A DNA stretch of 64,000 bases, taken from positions 27,145,334 to 27,209,333 of the forward strand of contig NW_024037074.1 of assembly GCF_015706575.1 (NCBI RefSeq), in the 5' to 3' direction. The notes beneath the pieces were generated by a model. The model saw only the letters and a list, made by a program, of their open reading frames with translations. It made no database searches and had not been told where the DNA came from. The translations under genes were made by a program, and so were the position numbers. Source of the DNA: Patiria miniata (taxonomy: Eukaryota > Echinodermata > Asteroidea > Valvatida > Asterinidae). Below, in pieces: positions 22,440-33,336 of this stretch (within the stretch, counting starts at the first letter, position 1; the number at the start of each line of letters is the position of its first letter).

Positions 22440-24760
22440 AACAAACATAAAGATTATGTTATTACGGAATGAAAGTATTATTATTATTGTTATTATTTAT
22501 TTGGCCAATTTTGCAACAAAGAATAAACATACAGAGAATGTGACAAGTAGAACAAGTGTTCAAGGGTCATGTACATTTTCTAAGCATTAGAGACTTTCTT
22601 AAATTCTTGACCATGTGCTTTGATTTTATCAAAAGTTTTTTCCCTCATTCTCATGGTTCACGGGCCTCAGCACATAGTTTGGAGCCAGTAGCACAGTTTT
22701 GTTACCTGCTAATCCTTCACTTTGGAGATAAGTGTCTCTCACTTCCTTTGTATCTTAAAACTTGTTTATTGTGTCATGAATATTCATTATTCATAACACT
22801 GGGTTGGGGTTTAAGGGTTTCAGTCTTTGGTTGCTAGGGTTTATTAGTCATTAGTTTGATTTTAGGGTTTTAATTTCTTTGGTTTTTAAGTCTCAGTTTT
22901 CTTGATTGAGTTTTTAACTTGATTTTCAGTTTTTTCTTGGTCCATTTTGGGTTTCCTTTGGAGCTCTTGTAAGTAAATGCTTTTTGACTTTTTTGGGGTT
23001 TCAAATCTAGAATTTGTCTCTGGTCATTAAATTTCCTTGCGACTGTCGGCTTTTTTAGAAACGAAAAACAATATTTGGGGTCTTAATAGCTTGCCTCAGA
23101 CATTTCAAATTTCACTTGGGCACACTGTAAGAACTAGACAGTTTAAGAGAGATTTATTTTTAGGCAAAATGTGACTCACAAATCGAAAATGTATATTTTT
23201 TCTGTGTAGGCACTTATCCAACCTTGCTAACCGAAGAATGCCCACATTTTCAATCTGCAGGTCAAGTTTTTCGTCTAAAAATCTGTCCAAAAGACCTCGT
23301 CCAGACATTCCTTACAATGCTCAAATGAATTTTTAATATCTGAGGTACAAGGTAAGCCAAAACAATTGTGACTGTTCTGTTTCTAAAATAGCATGACATT
23401 AGGTTGCAACATTTTTTTCCAAGGAAAAATGGGAAGCAAGAACTATTGTTCAGCATGTCTACCGACACTTTATCTCATTCTCAAAGAAGCTCAAAAAAAG
23501 TTCTTTTGAGAGAAGTTCTTAGTCATTCTATTTGTGTTTAACCTTTGTCTTACTTAAGGATATATTTTCTGGCCTAATTGTTTTATTAAGAAAGGTTGAA
23601 AGCTCATTGGATTCTAGATTGTTTATGTTTTTCTTGTACATTTTCTTAGCATTAGAGACTTTATGAAATTCTTGACCATGTGCTTTGGTTTAATCAGAAG
23701 ACATTGAATTTATTCTCATGGTTCACGGGCCTTAGCACAGAGTTTGGAGCCAGTAGCACAGTTTTATTACCTGCTAATCCTTCACTTTGGAGAGGAGTGT
23801 CTCTCACTTCCTTTGTATCTTAAAACTTGTTTATTGTGTCATGAATATTCATTACAACATTTTCTTATGTGTTTTCTCATTTGGTATTGCTTCATTGTTA
23901 TATTCCTGCTTGAGTGTTCTTTGAGAGATCAACTATTCACACTGTGTTAGTTTAAGTCTTTGCTTCTAGAGTTTATTAGTCATTAGTTTTGATTTGACGG
24001 TTTTAGTTTTTGGTTTTAAGTCGCAGAATTCTTGTTGTTGTTAACTTGCTTTTCACTTCTTATTTGGTCCATTTCGGTTTTCCTTTGAAGTTCTTGTAAG
24101 TTATTTCTTTTTGTCTTTTTAGGGTTTGAAATCTAGAATTTTTCTGTGGTCATTCAATTTAATTTCCTTGCGACTATTTTCCTCTCAAAAATTCTGAGTT
24201 TAGTTTAGTTTTGTTTATTAATCCCAATAGAGTTTGTTTTAGTGCGAGTTTTCCATAGTGCTTCATTTTTCCAGGTTACAAAAGGACCATAGAAAGGCAT
24301 GGTTTATGGTAAATGCATGGGTCTGTCTGTCTATGTAGAGGCAAATGTAGCAAGTCAAGGAAGACGAAGATAATTTCAGAATGCAAGAAAAAAAAGAAGA
24401 GTCATAAGCAACTTAAACCAAAAACAAAACTATTGAAGGAGAATGTATGTTACAACCTGACGCTTTTTAATAGAAACTGGAAAACAATATTTGGGGTTCT
24501 AATAGCTTGCCTCAGATATTCCAAATTTCAATTGAGCAGTGTAAGAACTAGACAGTTTATAGAGATTTATTTTTAGGCAAAAATGTGACCCACAAATTAA
24601 AAATGTGTCCTTGTGTAGGTGCTCCTCCAACCTTGCTAACCCCAGAAGGCCTACATTTTCAATTTGCGGGTCAACTTTTCGTCTAAAAATCTCCCCTAAA
24701 GAAAGACTTCGTCCAGACATTCCTTACAATGCTCAAATGATTTTTTTTTATATCTGAGTT
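22440..24760. repeat. Tandem duplication of ~1.1 kb T-rich DNA, first intron region
   Basis: 22556-23480 and 23630-24870 share long stretches (around 'cattagagact', 'ttggagccagtagcacag', 'cttgtttattgtgtcatg', 'tcgtccagacattcc'). No protein is recognised. It probably lies in a 5' intron of the DUF6729-like gene. Confidence 0.65.
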
Positions 24761-24974
24761 ACAAGGAAAGCCCTAAAAATTTGGACTGATCAGCGTCACA
24801 TTAGGTTGCAACATTCTTTCCAAGGAAAAATTGGAAGGCAAGAACTATCATCTAGCATGTCTAGAGAAACTTTATCTTATTCTCAAAGGAGCTCAAAAAG
24901 AAGAATAATGAAACTGGGTAATATGATATACAACTGGATTTATACAATAACAAGAAATAGTAATGAAAACTCAC

Positions 24975-25066
24975 CAATGACTTGAAAAGTAGAAAAACAC
25001 AAGCAGAACGGTAGGAGGAAGATGATGATGTATATTGTGAAATTGTATCTCTGCTGGTCAGCCGAA
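24975..25066 (-). other. Candidate 5' untranslated exon of the DUF6729-like gene
   Basis: On the minus strand a TATATAAG lies about 30 bp upstream, and the segment ends in GTCATTG|GTGAGTTTT, a good donor. The next acceptor is TTCTTTATAG|CTATGCC at 22430, just before the MPKKGRG start. The inferred exon is based on signals only. Confidence 0.35.
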
Positions 25067-25095
25067 TGAATCACTGAGGCTTGACCATGTGGCAG

Positions 25096-25103
25096 CTTAT
25101 ATA
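25096..25103 (-). promoter_or_regulatory. Candidate TATA box (TATATAAG)
   Basis: CCCCCTATATAAGCTGCC on the minus strand, placed correctly for a start near 25066 and for the donor at 24974. Not supported by anything else. Confidence 0.35.
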
Positions 25104-25541
25104 GGGGGACTTGTGGGCTAAAATGAACAAACAGTGGGGGCACACTACCAAGACTAGGAGGGGAGATCTAAACTAAAACTAAAATGATGCTCATTTTTAT
25201 GGGGGGGGGGGGAGGGGGACTACTCCTTTTTAATACACTATGAAAATTTACAAGTACAACTTGGCCCTACCACACAGGGTCTTTTAACATGACAAAATAG
25301 GACTCACCAAACACGCTGAACACCAACATCACTACGTCTATACATGCAGCATGTAACCGCCCCATCTTAGACATGATGACCTCGCCTCACTTGTCACTTG
25401 TGTATAGCCAAATTCTGAATTTCTGATGCAGGGATGGAAAAAGGAGGGGAAATTACTTATATAAGATTTTTACAATGTTTCAGGTTTTCCATATGTTTGT
25501 GTACAAACATGAATGCACTAGCAGGCAGCAATTTGTACAAA

Positions 25542-25750
25542 AGCCGTTTCGCAGATACCGCCATCTTTGAAATGTGGTAGGGAGTGGGGAGTTGGGAGGG
25601 GGGAAATCACAATGAAAATACACATCCCATCAAGTTCAGCTACAGTTGCATGATGGGAAGTATTGTCGTTGATATGACCTAGAAAATTGTTATAACCACC
25701 CCCCCCAAAAAAAAAAAAAAATCAAAGAGGGCGGTATCCGTGAAACGGCT
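25542..25750. mobile_element. 209 bp MITE
   Basis: AGCCGTTTCGCAGATACCGC at the left end pairs with GCGGTATCCGTGAAACGGCT at the right end. The arms continue into ATCTTTGA/TCAAAGA. The flanks share GTAC. A purine/C-run filler lies in the middle. Confidence 0.7.
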
Positions 25751-26727
25751 GGTACTAGTTGTAGTAGTAGGTCTAGTATCATGACAATGACTGCTAACAT
25801 AATAAGTAATAGAATAACTTTATCATTCTATGGTTAGAACATATCTCACCAAACACAGACTATCACCAAATCTAGGTTTATCTCTACTAAAAAGTAAAAA
25901 AGAAAATTTGCAACCGGACGCCATGCACTTCCGCGATTGTGTGCAAAATCTATTATGTCTATGGAGAGTCAAGAATTTTTTTAAGGACATGTGGTACTTC
26001 CTAAAAAAAAAATGGAAATGTTTTCAGTCCCACTGATTCAAGTCTTGTCATCATTTTCGCACTGAATGACCTTCATTGAGAAGATGTATGAAGAAAAAAG
26101 TGGCATCAGGTTGCAACATCTTTCCCCAAAAAGTACCATGCGACTGCTGACAATAAAGAATCATGTAGGCCTACAACTAAAGTAAGTACAAACGGCAGGA
26201 TCACCAAAAAAGAGCAGTAAAGTTCATGTCCATTCCATAAAAACAACAGCGATTCATGTTCCCGATATCGTCAATCCACCTGAAGCTACGCGGTACTATT
26301 TCTACGCGCTCACCTAAGGCTTCATTGCGTTATGCGCGCTGATTTACACCGCAGCATTACTTTAATTTCCCTGCAAAAACATCGCTCTTACCTATCCTCA
26401 AAATCTCTGCATATTAGTACCCCAAAATTACATCCAACAATATCCCACCGGATAAAAATGAATCCTGATGTATTTGGAAGTGTGAAAATTTAGTTAAAAT
26501 ATATACGTTCTCACCTGAATCACGGAGCAATTGCGGACTCATGGAGCAATGGCGGACTCATGGAGGCCGCCATCTTTTACCCGGGTTAAAGGTCACGTTT
26601 GCCGAAATCCGATATCACTTTCCTAACACCCACTTGTAATTCCTGACCAATTCCTAACCAATTCCTAACCAATTCCTAACACATTCCTAACACATTGTTA
26701 GGAAAGCGTTAGGAATCGGTTAGGAAA
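25751..26727. other. No gene seen; short direct and inverted repeat at its right end
   Basis: Mixed sequence with isolated MITE-like words. 26640-26725 has direct copies of 'ccaattcctaa' followed by inverted ones (ttaggaa), a small foldback just before the duplicated B unit begins. Confidence 0.5.
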
Positions 26728-28848
26728 TTATTAGTCGTCCATCTCCCATTCATCACCAAAAAATGTATAAATACATTAACAAATAAACCAATATAAACGC
26801 CCATAACTTCACATACATGTGCACGTATCCCATCAATCACAATACATGTGTGAACAATTAATAAATTAATCCTAGAAAATTGCATAGTCCAACCCAGATA
26901 CGAAGAGCTCCATTGCAAATACAAAAGCCTTCCCACAACAATGAACATTTATAGTCCAAATGTTAGACTCAAAGGTACGAGTACAGACATGTGAACATAA
27001 TGGTTATATGCTAGGGGTACTACACACAAGCACAGTCCCCTACACCTCTGACCCGGTCGGTATCATGGAAGTTACACTTTCGTTGCTAGTAAAACCCCCA
27101 AAATAACAGGAAAAAAATCAATCAATCCCATACCAGCCAGTGCACGGGCTCCAGGGCTGTCTCTTCTTCCTCTGGTGTCTAAAAATACATTCCGGCCGTC
27201 GGCTGTAGGACTAAATCGGTCTGATATTGATAAAAACAAGATATCTGCCGCTGATGAACGTACTATTTCTATATCCTCCGAACCCCCAACAAATTTCCGG
27301 AAGTTTAACCGGTTAACTTTAACAGCGCCCTGATTTGACTTTATGGGCACAGTAAATACATTATTTCTAATCAATACACATGTATGCGGAGGTAGTTTCG
27401 GAAAAGAAAATTCGCAAGCGGGGGGGGGGGGGGGGGGGAGGGGGGTCTCTTTCTTTTGAGGGTGCTGTTCATAGCTATGTGGGTGGTGGAGTATACTTTT
27501 CTTTCTATTTTACACTCTATTTGAGACTCCTTGTTAAATAGGAGTATAAGATCCTTTCTTATTAGAATAGTATTTTGTTTCCACTTGCTTCTTTAACTGC
27601 TTATTTTTGAGGGGGGTCAAATACATTTTCTTAGTTAAGAGTGTCACACAAATGAGCCAGTCAATGAGCAGCTTACAAGTGAGTGAGCACCTCCATACAC
27701 TAGCTCAAGCTCTGAACAAAATGCCTGATGCCTCATCCCACTCCTGTTTTTTTTTTTTTTTTTTGGCAGAACTTCAGAGGTGTTGTGATTAAGTGCCATC
27801 AGAACGACCCTCTATTGGTGCTGTTTCAATGTTGGTATTATTTCTTTTTTTCCCTAATGAATTTTTGTTTCTCTCCTTGGTTTTCTTGTCCATTTCTTTT
27901 TTTTGTTCTTCTCTTCTATTCTTCTCCTTTTCTCCTTTCTGCTCGTCTTATACGGAAATTATTATTGCTTTTAGAGGCCAGGTGCTTAGTTGTTTCAGAG
28001 AGGTTTTAACGAACGACTGTTGATTTGTTTGATATTGGATCTACCATTGTACGACCTTCAAATTAATCTGTTAAGCAACCAAAACTTCATTGGGGGGGTG
28101 TTGTAAAAAAGGTATCAAGATTTGTCTAGTCCAGTCGAATAAAGTTTTATTTTCCAAATTGTTTGAAATCAACTCAAGTGTTTGAAACGAAAATCTTCCA
28201 AAACAGAACAAGTTTGCTCTCCCAACATGTATTTAAAATAGGTTCAAAAGGCACACATGTACGTATTAATCTGTGCATATACGCCCATTATGTAAATTCC
28301 CGTGAAAAAAAGTGGTGCACGAACAAAATATCTCACAGTTATTTCACCTTTGGAGGACAGGAACAGTACAATTTAAGTACATTGGGTTAAGACTGAGATA
28401 CAATATTGGAGGAGTGGCAAGCATTAACATTCCTCGACCAAAAATGTTGGGGAACATGTCGTCCCTCCACCACCTCCATCCCTGGGATCAAACCCATATG
28501 GTTTGATGAACACACATTTTCAGGACTGATGACAAGTGAAAAATGTTATTGGTAACTGTAATTGTACCATACTGTCGACTTGGCGCGGTTCTACCGGGGC
28601 CAGGGGGCTTGAGCCCCTCCCCAGCAAAAACAAAACACAAAAGTCTACCCCCTAAAAAAAATTAAATAAAACAAGAAAAAAGAATTGGCATACAAAATGG
28701 CAGTAGCAAATGTTAGAAGGTGACGTCACATGCAAACGTTCTACCCCCATAAAAAATACTCATGAGAATTGGGCGTCTGTAGTACATTGTAAATGACAGT
28801 AGGATTCTGTAAGTGCTCCCAAATGAAAATATGATACACCCAGTGCGC

Positions 28849-28980
28849 ATACCGTTATTTCGTTTTACCGTTTTGGATTTCCTCAAAAACAAAAACAGTA
28901 AACGAATCATCGACCGTTTTGTCGTTTTACAGTGTTATAAAACGACAAGCGGTATTAAGATAAATACGGTTTCTCCGTTT
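28849..28980 (+). mobile_element. ATACCG-family MITE
   Basis: Starts ATACCGTTATTTCGTTTTAC. The same sequence recurs at 30062-30195 (same strand) and reversed at 30790-30905. It sits between two tandem copies (about 28720-28840 and 28990-29105) of a local flank, as if it was inserted into or duplicated with that flank. Confidence 0.6.
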
Positions 28981-30061
28981 TATAAGTTTAGTCACATGCA
29001 AACGTTCTACCCCCATAAAAAATACTCATGAGAATTGGACGTCTGTAGTACAGTTTAAATGACAGTAGGATTCTGTAAGTGCTCCCAATTGAAAATATGA
29101 TACACCCAGTGGCGTACGCAGGATTTTTTCAAGGGGGTGTTTCAAAATTGGATGTCGTCATTTATGACGTTAGAAATGAAGATGGTAAATTGTGTTGGCG
29201 CCAGAAATAAAAAATAGTATCAGTGGGCTAAACTTTACGCTAAAATAAAAGTCAGGAGTTTGTGTTGGCGCCAGAAATAAAAGAGGGTATATTTGGACGG
29301 GTTAAACTCGAAGGGCCGGGAACCCACGACCATCAGTTATCTTTTTGAGCTAAAGCATAGTAAATCGGGAAAAAAAATGTTCTGTGTCTTTAGAGTATGA
29401 TGAACATATGAGTAAAGGGGTCAATGTGGGCAGTCCCCTCCCTCAACAGCATTTAAACCAAACAAAGAAGAAATTCAAGAAACAAAGTGACACGGGCTGC
29501 GGAAGTGCTAGGATCTGTTCTTGGTATTGGCTAAAATCACTCAGCTTCGTCCCCTGGATCTCATTATTCTCATCCGTTGGGAATCTTTGTGTAAACCGCC
29601 CCCACCCCTAAGGCCAAACTTCAGATACTGGATACATATGCGCTCTGGTCACAGGAGCGGATTCAGACTGCCATTTGCCGGGGGGCCTAGAATTATTGTA
29701 ATGAGGGATCCAGGACCTGCGAAGCCCTCACGGCGAGGGGTCCTAGGCCCGCTTAAGGGCCCCGGAAAAATTGGGATTTTAGATGCTCTGTGGTGCAATC
29801 TGAGGCGATTCTTGGCCACTTCCACCGTTTAGAAATCGTTTTAAACATCGAAAATTCCATTTAAATTTGTTATTTTTTTTTTATAAAGTTTGTTACGTAC
29901 TCAAAGTTGAGAACCATGTTCCATCTCCGTATTTTTTCACAATTTTCTATTTTGAAAAGGGATTTAAGCCACTTGTAGAGCCATTCGCTGCTGAAGGTAC
30001 AAAATGGTGGGGGCACCGCTAGGGTGAAATTATAGCATAGAGGGAATTTGAATCCCAGGAC

Positions 30062-30195
30062 ATACCGTGATTTCGTTTTACCGTATTGGATTTCCTCAAA
30101 AACAAAAACAGTAAACGAATCATCGACCGTTTTGTCGTTTTACAGTGTTATAAAACGACAAGCGGTATTAAGATAAATACGGTTTCTCCGTTTAC
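30062..30195 (+). mobile_element. ATACCG-family MITE, second copy
   Basis: Near-copy of 28849-28980, in the same orientation, nested in the hAT-like element. Confidence 0.6.
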
Positions 30196-30789
30196 ACAAA
30201 TACAGACTGTTTTTTTTATTCCAGTGTCATGGTTAACAGTCCGTGGTGCATTTTGTGGCGGTGGGCAAGGGGGTGGAGGGGACCATGTTTTACACGAAGA
30301 AGTGTTACCTCAGCATAATTAATGCGTGATGTGATTCCTGGCGCGGACCCTGACCCCTTTCTCATGCGACTCAGTCAAGTTGGTGGGGCTTAAAGAGTTC
30401 CAAGCAAAATGGCGCTGGAAAACTTCAAGGGAGGACATTACATTTCACAATGGAAACAGGATGGTAATAAGACGTTTGATGAAGTTGCAGACATTTTGAA
30501 GGAAACTGGGGTTCAAGTCGACGCGGCTCTTCAATAGCCAATTCGCAAATTTTGTCGTGAGAACGAAATGTAAGGAGCGGGGCCCAGGCAATGACTCGAT
30601 CCCAAGGACGCATTAATTAACATTCCGGTGCATTGCTTAATTGCCGAACCTAAAATCAAAAAAAATGTTCGGCAAGACTATTGACCGTTTTGTTATTGTC
30701 ATGATTTTGTAAAACAACACTCTAAAAATAAAGCAACTAACTGTTTAACGCTTTCTACAATTAAAAACAACAACAAGTATTTTGTGTGT

Positions 30790-30905
30790 GTGACTTAATA
30801 CCGTTTGACCGTTTTACAAAACTGTAAAACGAGAAAACGGTCAATGGTTCGTGTACTGTTTTTGTTTTTGAGGTAATCCAAAACAGTAAAACGAAATAAC
30901 GGTAT
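30790..30905 (-). mobile_element. ATACCG-family MITE, inverted copy
   Basis: Both ends read inward as ATACCGTT...CGTTTTAC, so this copy shows the inverted ends best. Flanked by TA-like bases, which would suit a Tc1/mariner-type MITE, but this is not proven. Confidence 0.55.
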
Positions 30906-31269
30906 ATCCCGGGATTAATTTGGCCGGAGAACCAATGCGAGCGCGGAGCGCGAAGCACTTACGGCGTGGGTCCGGGGCCCGCTTAAGGGCCCCGGGAAAT
31001 TTTGGATCGTAGATGCTCTGTGGTGCAATCTGAGGCGTTTCCTGGCCACTTTCCCCTGTTTTTTTTAGCAGAATTTTTTTAAATTATGAGGGGATATTTT
31101 GTTTCATTTGTTTCAAATACATATAGGCCTATATACTCTTGCTCTTATAAAGTGTCTTCTGTATTCAAAGCTTAAAGTTGAGAACATGCACATAATTTGT
31201 AATTGTTCCGCGCTCGGTCACATAACTCTCTTTTCCCTCCATATTTTTACATGGCAAAGGGGGATGTTT

Positions 31270-31625
31270 AACAGCCAAAACACCCCCCCCCCCCCCCCCC
31301 CCTGCGTACGCGCCTGGATACACCCCAAGGGTCCGGAGAAGAAAATCCACTTCTAGCCCCTCTAAAAAATTATGGGCTTCGAAATCGCGCCTGCTGTCAA
31401 ACAGACAACTCAATGACGCTTGGAACAACTATGGTGGTAACTAGTCCTTGTCCTAACTAGAGTGGACAATGTCTAGACCAAAAGAGTGATTCCCAAAAGG
31501 AATCAGTGAATCTGTTGGAACATAAACCGACTACTGTCAAAAACATTTGAGGATTTGCAAGGCACCATTATCATGCATTATGGTAAATATGATTTTCAAG
31601 GGCCATTGTGATGCTTTCGGATCTT

Positions 31626-31656
<31 letters not shown>

Positions 31657-31714
31657 GGGGGGGGGGTTCATTTCAGAACTATTATTCAAATATCTTTCAC
31701 AAAAATTCCCCGGT

Positions 31715-31752
<38 letters not shown>

Positions 31753-31760
31753 AGGTCCAA
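31270..31760. repeat. Homopolymer runs (poly-C, poly-T, poly-G)
   Basis: Poly-C at about 31281-31302, poly-T at 31627-31656 followed by G, and a ~35 base G run at about 31714-31750. The duplicate at 41845-41920 has much shorter runs. Lengths here are prone to assembly error, and the proline-rich minus ORFs across them are artefacts. Confidence 0.8.
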
Positions 31761-33336
31761 CCACTTGTGGATACGCAACTGCGGTAGTGTGGAAAAGATG
31801 ACAAAGTCATTTTATCAGTAGGCCCTACGGGAAGACTTTTTTGACCATGTTTGAACAAATAAAAAGTCCGTTTTGTCATATACCGAAAAATCAAGTAATC
31901 ATTCTAATTTAATTGACAGTTTAATGTACATGTATAGTAGTCGACATAGGCTTGCTTTGATGTAACACTTTTTTGATTTCAAATAAAAATAACAGTAACT
32001 ATTTTCAAAAGCGTTGCGAATCAAACTATCTATGCTTTCAGCGTTTAATTTCTTAAAAAATGCTATATTATGTCCTTATTGGTTTCTTTCATTCACATTA
32101 CAATTTTATGCGCTGGTCGGGAGTTTTACGTTGAGTGATGTGAACTACATGCGCATCAACGGTCGCACTCATTGTGTGGGTTTCATTTGATCTCTCTACA
32201 ATATCTTTAACTAAATCGTCGAATATTAAAACGTAAAAAGAAATCAAATATCTCAAACATTTGCTCATAGAGAATTAAGTTCTAAAGAGGAAATTGCTAT
32301 TTACAGTATTGCCGTCATTCTTTGAAATGCGCTTAAAAAGCTTCAGACTGTAAAAAGCGACTAATATTGGCAGGCAGTGTACTTCAGGGTGGCTTACATC
32401 CATGTATATGTCATAGTACTTTTCACATTAAGAAGTTACATTTTTCCTGTTGAGCTCATTGTTTCCAAAATTATAACAAAGTTATGTTTGTGGCTTCTAC
32501 GTGAATCAATATTCAATAAAAACTAAATGTTATTTTATAATGTTGGAAATCACATTTTAAACAGTTTCAGAAATATACATAAATGGTGTCTTTACATGGC
32601 AATCGTTGAAGTGTATTTTTGCTTATTATTATTATCATTATTTTATTTTTTATATTTTTATATTTTTTTTCGGGGGGGATAGCACATTTTATGATTTATT
32701 CTCAAACTGATGATGTTCATATCAGTTCTTCCACCGGCCTATCCAGGGGCACTAGTTATCTCTATATTATTTGAGTTTTCGTTTGATATCGGTACATACC
32801 TGATGACCGCGGGTCAGTACTTCCATGCACGCATGCTCCGTTTGTACGAAGTAGGCCATAATAAGTGGATGAGTGTGCTGTTGAAACGTCCCATTCGTTG
32901 GTACAAACACTTACACATACTGTTCACTAAACGAGTTTGGTAGCTTTGAGTGAATCTTGTTTAAAATGTAATTTTTGGATACGTGTGTTCGCACCACTGT
33001 CAATGGTAACTCCACAGCACCCTCATCCGAGGGCTTATTGGAGACTTTTGAGATACTTTTTTTTTCTGGTGGCAGCAAACGTACCGGTCTTTTGCTATTG
33101 TTTGCGTCATTTTGCACATGCGCGCACATTGACTTAAACATGACGTGAACAACTGAAAGTACCGATGGGTGTGCTGCCACCAAGCCTCTCACAAGTTTCC
33201 TATCCATGCAAATGTTTTTGCAAGTGACCTAGCCTAAATTTTTAATTAAAAACGATATTGAAGCGGTCAGTAGTGCCCATGCAATATTGCAATAATTGGT
33301 GGGGATATGCGGGCATTTCGCACAAAGGCCATCTTC
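31761..33336. other. 3' flank of P450 copy B, no gene seen
   Basis: AT-rich DNA, near-identical to 41990-43509 downstream of copy C. The 98-codon minus ORF at 32911-33207 is present unchanged in both copies (43084-43380), but only because the duplication is recent. No domain is recognised. Confidence 0.5.

Larger units (their letters stand above)
29107..31316. mobile_element. 2.2 kb hAT-like element with nested MITEs
   Basis: Ends are CAGTGGCGTACGCAGG and (reverse complement of the right end) CAGGCGCGTACGCAGG. They are flanked by the 8 bp direct repeat GATACACC at 29099-29106 and 31317-31324. An 8 bp duplication with CAG-type ends is typical of hAT. The duplicate has the empty site (gatacatccaagtgtcc near 41505). 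Inside are two ATACCG-family MITEs, a repeated 'cccgcttaagggccccgg' segment (29746 and 30981) and a 42-codon ORF at 30409-30537. No transposase is seen. Confidence 0.78.

Noticed and set aside
31537-31894. Proline-rich and glycine-rich ORFs
   Set aside because: They are caused by homopolymer runs whose length differs strongly in the duplicate.
32911-33207. 98-codon minus ORF conserved at 43084-43380
   Set aside because: Conserved only because the segmental duplication is recent; no recognised family, and the surrounding non-coding DNA is equally conserved.
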